From contig OZ257133.1 of assembly GCA_965279135.1 (NCBI GenBank), positions 1,116,001-1,180,000 of the forward strand: 64,000 bases of DNA, written 5' to 3'. Under the pieces are notes generated by a model. The model was not told the DNA's origin and made no database searches. It worked only from the letters and a program-made list of their open reading frames with translations. Source of the DNA: Croceimicrobium sp965279135. Its GTDB lineage: Bacteria > Bacteroidota > Bacteroidia > Flavobacteriales > Schleiferiaceae. How positions within the stretch are numbered: position 1 is the first letter of the stretch; every line of letters begins with the position of its first letter. Both the position numbers and the translations under genes were made by a program. Of the stretch, positions 17,816-25,936 are shown in pieces.

Positions 17816-18343
17816 ATGCCACGACCTAAAAACAAATCCGAACTGGAAGGATTGGCTCAAGCCAATTATGACAAACTTGTTGATCAAATTAATCAACTAC
17901 CAATTGAAGAGCGGAATGAGGATTTCCCGCCTGGGACAATGAATCGTAACATTGCTGATGTTCTTTGTCATCTACATCATTGGCATAAAATGCTGATGAC
18001 CTGGCATGAGATCGGTATGCAAGGAGAAAAACCGGCTATGCCGGCAGAGGGTTATACTTGGAAAGACTCCGCCGCTTTAAACCAAAAGATTTGGGAACAG
18101 TATAAGGACCAGAACCTGGAGGAATCGATGTCCCTGTTTACACAGTCGCATAAACAAGTTTTTCAGTTGATTGAAAAGTATAGCAATGAAGAGCTTTTTG
18201 AGAAAAAGCGATTTAAATGGACGGGAACTACCTCATTGGGAGCCTACTTTATTTCTGCCACTTCCAGCCATTACGACTGGGCCATTAAACTGATTAAGAG
18301 AGCATTAAAAACCAGAAAATTAAATCTTAGTCAAGCTACATGA
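17816..18343 (+). CDS. ClbS/DfsB family four-helix bundle protein
   Basis: This 175-residue cytoplasmic protein has the DUF1706 pattern: an N-terminal PRPKNKSEL stretch, a helix with LPIEERN, then NIADVLCHLHHWHKMLMTW with the His-rich helix, GYTWKD, and a final helix with SATSSHYDWA. Family members include ClbS, the colibactin self-protection hydrolase, and DinB-like bundles; most homologues in non-producers have no proven role. It overlaps the next gene by 4 bp (ATGA), so the two are translationally coupled. Confidence 0.85.
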   Translation: MPRPKNKSELEGLAQANYDKLVDQINQLPIEERNEDFPPGTMNRNIADVLCHLHHWHKMLMTWHEIGMQGEKPAMPAEGYTWKDSAALNQKIWEQYKDQNLEESMSLFTQSHKQVFQLIEKYSNEELFEKKRFKWTGTTSLGAYFISATSSHYDWAIKLIKRALKTRKLNLSQAT

Positions 18344-18789
18344 TTTTAAATCGAGGAAGTGAAAGCTTCGATAGTCCCCGTAAAACAAAGCTTTGGGAAA
18401 AGCTTAGAAATCTTTTAAGCGAATTAGGCGGTATGGAACTAAATACCGCCGTACAGGAAGAGATTGTTCGCTCAGTTCAGGAGCTTAACACTTTTCAAGG
18501 AAATGACGCTAAATTGATTTCCCTTGCTCGAAAGAAGATCAACCGCATTTTGCAAGTATTAGAGAAAGAGATGAATGTGGTGGCCAAGAATCACCATCGT
18601 ACTAGATGGTTAGTTCTGGGAATGACCACCTTTGGCGTACCTATGGGAATAGCGATTGGCTTGTCCTTGCAAAACATGGCCTTCCTGGGAATTGGTATTT
18701 CAGTTGGTTTTGCTTTCGGGATTGCTATTGGTTCCTATTTGGATCAGAAAGCGGCCCGGGAAGGACGGCAATTGTTTTATGAGCTATAA
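18340..18789 (+). CDS. Small membrane protein of unknown function
   Basis: This 149-residue protein has a charged helical N-terminal half (about residues 1-88) followed by two adjacent membrane helices rich in Gly (about 91-110 and 113-131) and a short charged tail. The start ATG overlaps the ClbS gene's stop by 4 bp, and it is followed at once by the SRPBCC gene. No family recognised. Confidence 0.7.
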   Translation: MILNRGSESFDSPRKTKLWEKLRNLLSELGGMELNTAVQEEIVRSVQELNTFQGNDAKLISLARKKINRILQVLEKEMNVVAKNHHRTRWLVLGMTTFGVPMGIAIGLSLQNMAFLGIGISVGFAFGIAIGSYLDQKAAREGRQLFYEL

Positions 18790-18790
18790 A

Positions 18791-19177
18791 ATGGAAAGTA
18801 TAAATCTAAAAATGATCTTTCCTGTTGATGCTAAAACTCTATATGAGCATTGGCTAGATGGTGACAAGCATACGGCCATGACCGGTGGTGAGGCGACAGG
18901 AGAACCAATTGAGGGATCAGCCTTCAGTGCTTGGGATGGCTATATTGAGGGGGAGGTTCTTGAGTTACAGCCCTATGAGTATATCGTTCAAACCTGGCGG
19001 GCTGCCGAGTTTAAAGAGGAGGATGAGGATTCAGTACTCATGGTGAGTTTTAAACCAATCGAAGAAGGGACGGAACTGATTCTTGAGCATAACAACATTC
19101 CGGAAGGACTTACCCAATACGAGCAGGGTTGGAAAGATCACTACTTTGAACCTATGCTCAGCTATTTTAAGAATTAG
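18791..19177 (+). CDS. SRPBCC (START/AHSA1-like) domain protein
   Basis: This 128-residue protein is a single SRPBCC helix-grip domain. The start has INLKMIFPVDAKTLYEHWLD, a GGEATGEP loop, a central strand with AWDGYIEGEVLEL, and the C-terminal helix QGWKDHYFEPM. Such domains bind hydrophobic ligands or Hsp90 partners, but the role here is unknown. I chose the ATG at 18791. An in-frame ATG at 18779 would add four residues and overlap the preceding gene. It is the last gene of the three-gene group and its stop interlocks with the convergent DsbA-like gene. Confidence 0.8.
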   Translation: MESINLKMIFPVDAKTLYEHWLDGDKHTAMTGGEATGEPIEGSAFSAWDGYIEGEVLELQPYEYIVQTWRAAEFKEEDEDSVLMVSFKPIEEGTELILEHNNIPEGLTQYEQGWKDHYFEPMLSYFKN

Positions 19178-19809
19178 ATCGTCGCCTTAATCTGCTTTAG
19201 GCTTTCTTGTAGATTCTCGAGGCTTGTGAACCCACGTGCTAGTAAATAAGCTTTGTCCTTTTCTTGATAAACCACTGCCGGAAAGCCGCTAATACCCCAT
19301 TTCTTAACCACTTCAAACTCAGTTCGCACTAATTCCAGGCGGTCTTTATCAACCATAAGTTTCATAAAGTCTTCGGCATTCATGCCAAAGTCTTCTGCAC
19401 AATAACCAAAAGTTTTAGCTTCGGTAGGAGGCAGACCTTCTTGATAGAAAGCCTCCTGCATGCGTTTGGCAAAAGCAATGGAGTTATCCGGCTGATACTG
19501 TCTAAATGCGGCCATTGCTAAAGCGCCCGGTAAAGAGCTTAAGTGGGTTTCACCTTTTTCCAGAAGGGCTTTGAATGCTTCTCCAAAAGGTCTTTTGCTC
19601 ATTTCTTCAATCCTGGAGAAACTGCTCACAATCTCAGGGGACAAATCACCGATTTTCATTTCATTTTCCCCTAGTACCATTCCGCCGCTTATAACCCGAA
19701 AATCTATATCCTCCTTGTACATTTCATAAAACTCCTGAATATTGGCACTAAAGCCATAACACCAGGAGCAAAGGATATCATAGATGTAATATATGACCGG
19801 TCTTTCCAT
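19174..19809 (-). CDS. DsbA family (FrnE-like) thiol oxidoreductase
   Basis: This 211-residue cytoplasmic protein has a thioredoxin fold with an all-helical insert. The redox motif CSWC is at Cys14-Cys17, after the first strand (VIYYIYDIL), and a cis-Pro loop follows at GISGFPAVVY. There is no signal peptide, which separates it from periplasmic DsbA and places it with FrnE-like proteins of the cytosol. It may act in disulfide handling or small-thiol metabolism; a YpdA-like reductase lies 4 kb away. Confidence 0.85.
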   Translation of the reverse strand: MERPVIYYIYDILCSWCYGFSANIQEFYEMYKEDIDFRVISGGMVLGENEMKIGDLSPEIVSSFSRIEEMSKRPFGEAFKALLEKGETHLSSLPGALAMAAFRQYQPDNSIAFAKRMQEAFYQEGLPPTEAKTFGYCAEDFGMNAEDFMKLMVDKDRLELVRTEFEVVKKWGISGFPAVVYQEKDKAYLLARGFTSLENLQESLKQIKATI

Positions 19810-19816
19810 AGGGCGG

Positions 19817-19824
19817 CAAAATTA
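19817..19824 (-). promoter_or_regulatory. -7 promoter element only 7 bases from the DsbA-like start codon
   Basis: On the minus strand this reads TAATTTTG, an exact TAnnTTTG match that ends 7 bases before the ATG. Transcription would start at or next to the start codon, giving a leaderless or nearly leaderless mRNA. Confidence 0.45.
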
Positions 19825-19846
19825 GGTAAAAGCCAATCGCTAAAAA

Positions 19847-20053
19847 CTATAAGCCCAAATCCTTTATAACTGCTCCTACTTCTTTTTCGGTGTCTCTGAG
19901 CTTTGCATGGCAGTACTTCAACAATTCTGAAGCCCGTTTAACCTTGCTACTTAGACTATCTACGGATATTGCTTCATTTTGAAGGGCTTGCATTATTTCC
20001 TGCAATTCTTCAAAAGCAGCCTCATAACTCAGTTCAGTTTTATCCTCCTTCAT
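19847..20053 (-). CDS. xseB: Exodeoxyribonuclease VII small subunit
   Basis: This 68-residue protein is two long helices with the XseB pattern: SYEAAFEELQEIMQAL, then a helix ending in ELLKYCHAKL. Several copies wrap the large subunit to make active exonuclease VII, which degrades single-stranded DNA during mismatch repair. Its ATG lies inside the end of xseA (14-bp overlap). Confidence 0.92.
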   Translation of the reverse strand: MKEDKTELSYEAAFEELQEIMQALQNEAISVDSLSSKVKRASELLKYCHAKLRDTEKEVGAVIKDLGL

Positions 20054-21431
20054 TAGTATTGATTTTAAGTATCTGTGATTGAATTATACCATCTTTCAAT
20101 TGAGTTTCAATTAAATCTCCGGCCTTGATATGATTAATGCTATTGATGCTTTTAGATCCTATTCTTGTGATTGTATAACCGCGTTCAAGCGTACGTTCAG
20201 GTTTCAGGATTTCCAATCGACCCATTAACTCTTTAAGGTCTCTTTCAATTCTTTCCAGTTGGCTATTTCCTGAGCGGTTTAAATCCGATTGTACCTGATT
20301 TAAAAGATCAGTATGCTTATGAAGGATAAGAGATGGTTTCTCCTTTAGGAGGGTTTGTAAACCTTCTAGCTTAAGCTCTTGCCTCCGCAATCCATCAGCC
20401 GAAAGGCGTACCATCAAAGATCCCAATTGATGAACATCTCCCCGTTTAGTTCTAATCTGACCAATAGGTAATAGGTTTAGGTATTCTGTAAACCGAAGCA
20501 TTTTCTGATTGTGATCCTTTAATGCCTCCACACTCATCAATTGTATCCTCTCCGCAAACTGCTGCAGCTGTTTTTCATAGGCAGACATTTTATCGATGAG
20601 ATGATCAGCAAGGGCTGTAGGGGTTTTATGGGCCCTAAAGGCTGCCAAATCAAGGACGCTAACATCCTTCTCGTGACCAATGCCACTTTGGATCGGAATT
20701 GGACAATCAGCAACCGTGCGTGCCAGCGCTTCGTCATTAAAACTATCCAGATCCAAAGGGGAACCTCCACCTCTTATAATTACAATTAGATCATAGTCTT
20801 TGCCATAGATATGCTTAAGTCTTTGGGAAATCTCATCGGCAGCGGAAGGCCCTTGAACCGGAATAGGGTAAAGTTCGGTTTGCAGTCGATAGCCGAATTC
20901 GTTTTGTCGTAAATGCTCAATGAAGTCTTGATAAGCCGCGGCGTTTTCTGAACTCAGCACTGCAATATTTTGCCACACCATCTTATCTGATAGTCGCTTT
21001 TGCAAATCCAATACCCCTTCATTCTTAAGCTTTTGAATGGTGGCTCTTTTACGTCTTTCCAATTCACCCAGGGTAAAGCTTAGGTCTAAATCCTTGATTA
21101 GGAGCTTTAAACCATAAACCGGATGATAGTCTACCATTACCTGCATCACCAATTCCTGACCTTTAATTAGCAGCTTTTCGACCTCTTTGCCGCGCCGGTT
21201 TAGAATCTGAGAGTAATCCAATGACCAGATCATGGCTTGCATTGCCGCAAGCTGTATGCCTTGCCTTTCCTGCACTAATTCGATATACCAGTGTCCACTA
21301 CTTGATTGCTTCACTTGAGCTAACTCTGCTTTAAGCCAAAAATGTCGGTTACCGATTTTTTCCCTGATCAGGTTTTGCAGGGATTGGCTTAGGGCTAGGA
21401 GGGAATAAACTTTTGGAGTCTGTTCTGACAT
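20040..21431 (-). CDS. xseA: Exodeoxyribonuclease VII large subunit
   Basis: This 463-residue catalytic subunit has an N-terminal OB-fold (about residues 5-105, with FWLKAELAQV and SGHWYIEL), a nuclease domain with the signature IRGGGSPLDLDSFNDEALAR and GIGHEKDVSVLDLAA, and a long coiled-coil C-terminal part that carries the small subunits, ending in RGYTI. xseB follows with a 14-bp overlap. TACCTTCG on the minus strand at 21438-21445, one mismatch from TAnnTTTG, is a possible promoter very close to the start. Confidence 0.95.
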   Translation of the reverse strand: MSEQTPKVYSLLALSQSLQNLIREKIGNRHFWLKAELAQVKQSSSGHWYIELVQERQGIQLAAMQAMIWSLDYSQILNRRGKEVEKLLIKGQELVMQVMVDYHPVYGLKLLIKDLDLSFTLGELERRKRATIQKLKNEGVLDLQKRLSDKMVWQNIAVLSSENAAAYQDFIEHLRQNEFGYRLQTELYPIPVQGPSAADEISQRLKHIYGKDYDLIVIIRGGGSPLDLDSFNDEALARTVADCPIPIQSGIGHEKDVSVLDLAAFRAHKTPTALADHLIDKMSAYEKQLQQFAERIQLMSVEALKDHNQKMLRFTEYLNLLPIGQIRTKRGDVHQLGSLMVRLSADGLRRQELKLEGLQTLLKEKPSLILHKHTDLLNQVQSDLNRSGNSQLERIERDLKELMGRLEILKPERTLERGYTITRIGSKSINSINHIKAGDLIETQLKDGIIQSQILKINTNEGG

Positions 21432-21511
21432 GAAAAGCGAAGGTAAGTGTTCAATGATCGAAAAATAAGGCAGATATAAAAGATTAGTAGTGCTGGGCTA
21501 AGCAATACTCG

Positions 21512-21519
21512 TACTTTTG
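21512..21519 (+). promoter_or_regulatory. Bacteroidota -7 promoter element for the SulP transporter
   Basis: TACTTTTG matches TAnnTTTG exactly. A possible TTG start at 21517 lies inside this element, which argues that translation really begins at the ATG at 21544. Confidence 0.6.
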
Positions 21520-21543
21520 CCCGCTTTCCAAACCAGCGATTTC

Positions 21544-23139
21544 ATGCGTGAATTTATAGCCAAACAAAAAGCCAATTTGGGTAATGATGTTTTTAGTGGA
21601 CTTACCGTCGCACTTGCTCTGGTTCCCGAGGCAGTTGCTTTTGCTTTTGTGGCCGGAGTACCTCCTATGGTAGGTCTTTATGCAGCTTTTATGATAGGAC
21701 TGATAACGGCTGTTTTTGGCGGTCGTCCCGGTATGATTTCGGGCGCCACCGGAGCGCTGGCAGTAGTAATGGTAGACCTGGTTGCAGAGGGAAATGCAAT
21801 GGGAGCAGAGGGGAGCAATGCAGGCTTGTACTATCTTTTTGCTACTGTAATTCTTATGGGGCTTATTCAAATGCTGGTAGGAGCTTTAAAGCTGGGCAAA
21901 TTTGTAAGGCTAATTCCTCATCCGGTAATGATGGGTTTTGTGAATGGATTAGCGATTGTAATCTTCATCGCACAATTGGGGATGTTCACTGAGCGTATTG
22001 CAGGCGAAGAGGTTTATTTATCAGGTATGGATCTTTACTTGATGATTGGTTTGGTAGTGTTGACCATGGGTTTAATGTATTTCCTGCCACGTCTGAATAA
22101 GAAATTACCGGCAGGACTATTGGCGATTGTGGCCGTATCGAGTTTAGTGATTTTTGGCGGTTTGGATGTTGCCACTGTAGGTTCCTTTATTCGTGAAGGC
22201 GGTGGAAGAGACGGCCTGCAAGGAGCTTTACCCAGTTTTCAATTTGAGATTTTTGAAATCATTCCGTTAAACTGGGAAACTCTTGGATTTATCCTTCCTT
22301 ATGCGATCATACTAGCTGCAATTGGCTTGATAGAATCCTTAATGACCCTTAATCTGATTGACGAGCTTACGGAAACTCGGGGCAGTTCGAATCGTGAATG
22401 CCTTGCTCAAGGTGGGGCCAATATTGTTACTGGTTTCTTTGGGGGCATGGGAGGATGCGCTATGATTGGTCAATCGATCATCAACATTAAAGGAGGAGGC
22501 AGAACCAGATTGTCGGGTATTGTTGCTGCTTTAGCCCTCTTAAGTTTCATTCTTTTTGCCGCCCCTTTAATCGAACAAGTGCCCATTGCTGCTTTGGTAG
22601 GGGTAATGTTTATGGTTGTAATTGGAACTTTTGCCTGGAGTAGTTTTCGCATCCTTGCTAAAATCCCGCTAAGTGATGCTATAGTATTGGTATCCGTTTC
22701 CGCCTTAACCGTGATTTTTGATTTGGCGATTGCCGTAATGGTGGGAATTATTTTAAGTGCTTTGGTTTTCTCCTGGGAGAATGCAAAAAGAATTCGCGCC
22801 CGTAAGCACTTGGAAGAGGATGGTACCAAAGTTTACGAAATCTGGGGACCCTTATTCTTCGGGAGTATTTCGGCCTTTAAATCTAAGTTTGATCCCGCAG
22901 GAGATCCGGATAAAGTTGTGATAGACTTTATGGAGTCCAGGGTTTCCGATCACTCTGCCCTGGAAGCTTTGTTTACCTTAGTAGAGAAATATCAGAACTT
23001 AGGAAAAGCAATAAAAATTCGCCACCTCAGTAAAGAATGTCAACAATTAATGATCAAGGCTTCACCGAAGTTAGCCGCCGTCATTGAGGAGAATGTTGAT
23101 GATCCGCGCTATCATGTAATGGCTCAAGTAATGTCTTAA
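21544..23139 (+). CDS. SulP family inorganic anion transporter with STAS domain
   Basis: This protein of about 531 residues has some 12-14 membrane segments, the SulP start GNDVFSGLTVALALVPEAVAF, the motif NRECLAQGGANIVTGFFGGM in the central helices, and a C-terminal STAS domain (about residues 430-530) with VVIDFMESRVSDHSALEAL. SulP proteins carry sulfate, bicarbonate or other anions, often with Na+ or H+. Substrate cannot be read from sequence. The start was set at the ATG because a -7 promoter element covers the earlier TTG. The stop shares a base with the next ATG (TAATG). Confidence 0.9.
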   Translation: MREFIAKQKANLGNDVFSGLTVALALVPEAVAFAFVAGVPPMVGLYAAFMIGLITAVFGGRPGMISGATGALAVVMVDLVAEGNAMGAEGSNAGLYYLFATVILMGLIQMLVGALKLGKFVRLIPHPVMMGFVNGLAIVIFIAQLGMFTERIAGEEVYLSGMDLYLMIGLVVLTMGLMYFLPRLNKKLPAGLLAIVAVSSLVIFGGLDVATVGSFIREGGGRDGLQGALPSFQFEIFEIIPLNWETLGFILPYAIILAAIGLIESLMTLNLIDELTETRGSSNRECLAQGGANIVTGFFGGMGGCAMIGQSIINIKGGGRTRLSGIVAALALLSFILFAAPLIEQVPIAALVGVMFMVVIGTFAWSSFRILAKIPLSDAIVLVSVSALTVIFDLAIAVMVGIILSALVFSWENAKRIRARKHLEEDGTKVYEIWGPLFFGSISAFKSKFDPAGDPDKVVIDFMESRVSDHSALEALFTLVEKYQNLGKAIKIRHLSKECQQLMIKASPKLAAVIEENVDDPRYHVMAQVMS

Positions 23140-23969
23140 TGGAACTAGGAAAAATAAATATACTTCTAGCGAAGCGCTTTGCCCCTCAAGGATTGTATCT
23201 ATCTGACGAAGAGGGTAATGAGGTCCTATTGCCAAATTCGAGATTACCTAAGAAACCTGAACTTGGAACCCAATTAGAAGCTTTCGTTTATCGCGATTCT
23301 CAGGAAAGATTAATAGCCACCCTGGATAAACCTCTGGCTCAGGTTGGTGAGATTGCCGGGTTGGAAGTAATGGATGTGGCTCCATTTGGCTACTTCCTTA
23401 ACTGGGGTTTAGATAAGCAGGTATTATTGCCAAAACGCGAGGTAAGGCAAAGTTTGAAGGTGGGCGATTATGTGGGTGTCTTTCTCTATGTAGACACCTT
23501 AAGCGAAAGGATCACTGCTTCCGCCCGTCTGGAACGCCATTTCAATCATAAAATTGATCATCTGAACGAGCAAGATGCGGTTGAAGCTGTAGTCCTTCAA
23601 AAAGAACGTTTGGGTTATCTGGTCACTTTTGGAGAACGTTTTCACGGAATGATCTATCATAATGAGATTTTTGCTCCACTTCAGCCTGGGCAACGAATTA
23701 AGGCTTTTATCAGGAAACTGAGGGAAGATGGAAAGGTAGATCTCATTCTTCAACCAGAAGGAATGGATCATGTGGAGCCAAGTGCCCAAAAGATTCTTGA
23801 TGGTTTAAAAGCTGCAGGGGGGCACTTACCCTATCATGATAAATCTGATCCAAAGATGATTCAGCAGGAATTTGCAATGAGCAAAAAGACTTTTAAAAAG
23901 GCGATTGGCACGCTCTACCGAAAAAAGCTGATTGTAATTGAGGATAGCGGAATTAAGCTGAGTAATTAA
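23139..23969 (+). CDS. CvfB-like S1-domain RNA-binding protein
   Basis: This 276-residue protein is made of tandem S1/OB-type beta-barrels (about residues 1-65, 68-135 and 140-205) followed by a winged-helix-like C-terminal domain (about 210-275, with FAMSKKTFKKAIGTLYRKKL). This is the CvfB layout; in Firmicutes CvfB affects virulence gene expression through RNA binding. It is coupled to the SulP gene by a 1-base stop/start overlap, and its stop interlocks with the convergent YpdA-like gene. Confidence 0.85.
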   Translation: MELGKINILLAKRFAPQGLYLSDEEGNEVLLPNSRLPKKPELGTQLEAFVYRDSQERLIATLDKPLAQVGEIAGLEVMDVAPFGYFLNWGLDKQVLLPKREVRQSLKVGDYVGVFLYVDTLSERITASARLERHFNHKIDHLNEQDAVEAVVLQKERLGYLVTFGERFHGMIYHNEIFAPLQPGQRIKAFIRKLREDGKVDLILQPEGMDHVEPSAQKILDGLKAAGGHLPYHDKSDPKMIQQEFAMSKKTFKKAIGTLYRKKLIVIEDSGIKLSN

Positions 23970-24928
23970 AGCCTTTGTTTTAGTTCATTGACTATTAGCT
24001 CAGCGTGAACTCTGGAATTTTCAATAAACCATTTGTTTGTTTCTAAGCCTCCGCAAATAACTCCGGCCAGGAATATATTTTGAACTGAGCTTTCCATGGT
24101 TTTTTCATTGTAAATGGGCTTATGACTGGCTTCGGTGCTAAATTCCAAACCGAGACTGCTTAAAAAATGAAAATCAGGGCGGTATCCGGTAAGCGCTAAA
24201 ACTGAGTCGTTCTCAATGCTCTTTGTCCTGTCCTGATGTCTAAAGATGACTTCATCTTCCCTTATTTCCAGAATCTCCGCTTCAAAAAATGCATTGATTG
24301 ATCCCTCTTCGATTCGATTTATGATATCCGGCCGAACCCAATATTTAACCCTGGGAGAAATTTCCTTTTCCCTAATGATCATTGTGAGCTCTTTTGCTCC
24401 TTTTCGATAAAGTTCCAAAGCCGCGTCTACCGCAGAGTTTGCTGCACCAACTACCACCACCTTTTGTCCAAAATAGGGATGTGGATCCTGAAAGTAATGA
24501 GCCACTTTGGGTAGATTTTCACCAGGGATGTTTAGGGGATTTACTAAATCGTAAAAACCGGTTGCCAGCACTAGATGTCGAGTATGATAATTCCCTTTAT
24601 CAGTATTTACCCGAAAATCATTGTTGCTCTTCTCCAGACTTTCAAATCTCTCATTGAGATGGATCTGTAATTGATGCTTCATGCACACCCGTCGGTAGTA
24701 TTCTAAAGCTTCTGACCGAGTGGGCTTCGTACTTTGTGAAATAAATGGTATGCCTCCAATTTCCAGCTTATCGGCCGTCGAGAAGAAAGTCATACTATGT
24801 GGATAGTTATACAGGCTGTTTACCAGATACCCTTTTTCAAGGATGAGATATTTTAATCCAGCTTCTTTTGCGGCAATACCACAAGCCATTCCAATTGGTC
24901 CTCCTCCAATTATTATTAGATCATACAT
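23966..24928 (-). CDS. YpdA-like FAD/NAD(P) oxidoreductase (putative bacillithiol disulfide reductase)
   Basis: This 320-residue flavoprotein has an N-terminal FAD-binding GGGPIG motif (about residues 8-13), a second Rossmann motif VVVGAANSAVDAALEL (about 150-165), ATGFYD, and a C-terminal FAD-contact segment near NIFLAGVICGG. It lacks the CxxC pair of thioredoxin reductase, as YpdA does. YpdA reduces bacillithiol disulfide with NADPH in Firmicutes. Whether this organism makes bacillithiol is not shown here. It is divergent from a secreted-protein gene. Confidence 0.8.
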   Translation of the reverse strand: MYDLIIIGGGPIGMACGIAAKEAGLKYLILEKGYLVNSLYNYPHSMTFFSTADKLEIGGIPFISQSTKPTRSEALEYYRRVCMKHQLQIHLNERFESLEKSNNDFRVNTDKGNYHTRHLVLATGFYDLVNPLNIPGENLPKVAHYFQDPHPYFGQKVVVVGAANSAVDAALELYRKGAKELTMIIREKEISPRVKYWVRPDIINRIEEGSINAFFEAEILEIREDEVIFRHQDRTKSIENDSVLALTGYRPDFHFLSSLGLEFSTEASHKPIYNEKTMESSVQNIFLAGVICGGLETNKWFIENSRVHAELIVNELKQRL

Positions 24929-24938
24929 GTGGATGCGC

Positions 24939-24946
24939 TACTTTTA
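24939..24946 (+). promoter_or_regulatory. Weak -7 element for the secreted protein at 24998
   Basis: TACTTTTA differs from TAnnTTTG at the last base. It lies downstream of a GTG in the same frame as the gene, supporting a later start codon. Confidence 0.3.
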
Positions 24947-24997
24947 GGGCTACAAAGAAATAGAATGGTCTTTATCCAATTCAAATCCTTTCTAAAA

Positions 24998-25936
24998 ATG
25001 ATCTTTTCTGGCAAATCGCGAATAATCTCACTTGTCTTCAAATCTTTGTTTCTTTTTATGGTTTTTCTGGGACCATCAGTGCAAGCCCAATCTTTGGACA
25101 GCTTGGTGGCCCAATTTAATCGAGACTTTGCCTTATTCATGTCTATAAGCCCTTTTGGTGATTCCATTAACATAGATAGCGCCGGCTTAAGACCGGATGA
25201 AATTGCTGAAATCCGTTCCTATCAAAAAGTGAAGTATGACTATCTGGAACCTATTGAAGTGCAGGCCTTTTATGCTTCCAGGCTTGATAGTTTGATCTCA
25301 ACTATCTTTAATGATCCCGCTGTGTTTAGTAGCTCTGCGGTTATGAAAATTGATGCCAATGTGTTACGTAGTCAGGATTCCAGGATACTTCAAATTAGTT
25401 ATCCGGAGAATACCGGAGGCACCTATCGAAGCAATGCGGTTTATTACCTCTACGAGGGCAAAGATCAGAGGTATATATCCATCTATGACGGTGGGTCAGA
25501 AACTTTAGGTTTAGATTCAGATGGATATCACAGTTTGGATTATCTGGGAAAGCGGAATGATACGAGTTATTATCTCGTTACCGGAGGGGTGAGAGGATGC
25601 AGTTATTGCTTTAGCAGTTCAATAGGCGTCTTATGGGCTAACGGTTACGAAGTAGCTGTTAAGGAGAACATTAATGTTAACAGCAGGGATTGGGCAGAAA
25701 CCATTAATCTCCAAGTTCAGGAGAGCGGTGATACCCTTATTCAGGTGCTTTACGAGGTAGATGATTTAAGCGGTGAATGTTATTGTGATCGTTATCTAGG
25801 GGAGGAATCAGAAGGTGATCGAGAGGAAGCAGTCTATTGTAAATACCTCTATCGTTTTAAGGATTTTGGTTTTCAGCTATTAGAGCAAACCTGCATCTAT
25901 GATGATCCCTTTTCAAAATATCGATCAGAAGATTAG
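24998..25936 (+). CDS. Secreted protein of unknown function
   Basis: The reading frame is open from a GTG at 24929, but the ATG at 24998 gives a clean signal peptide (basic start, hydrophobic FLFMVFLGP, then VQAQS), so I place the start there (312 residues). The mature part has no membrane helix. It contains two Cys-rich spots, RGCSYCFSS and GECYCDRYL, that may form disulfides or bind metal. I do not recognise a family. It converges on the DASS transporter with a 12-bp overlap. Confidence 0.7.
   Translation: MIFSGKSRIISLVFKSLFLFMVFLGPSVQAQSLDSLVAQFNRDFALFMSISPFGDSINIDSAGLRPDEIAEIRSYQKVKYDYLEPIEVQAFYASRLDSLISTIFNDPAVFSSSAVMKIDANVLRSQDSRILQISYPENTGGTYRSNAVYYLYEGKDQRYISIYDGGSETLGLDSDGYHSLDYLGKRNDTSYYLVTGGVRGCSYCFSSSIGVLWANGYEVAVKENINVNSRDWAETINLQVQESGDTLIQVLYEVDDLSGECYCDRYLGEESEGDREEAVYCKYLYRFKDFGFQLLEQTCIYDDPFSKYRSED

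Noticed and set aside
21484..21870. Minus-strand open frame of 128 residues inside the SulP gene
   Set aside because: The composition is Cys/His/Ser-rich with no family pattern, and it lies antisense to a clear transporter gene. It is a shadow frame.
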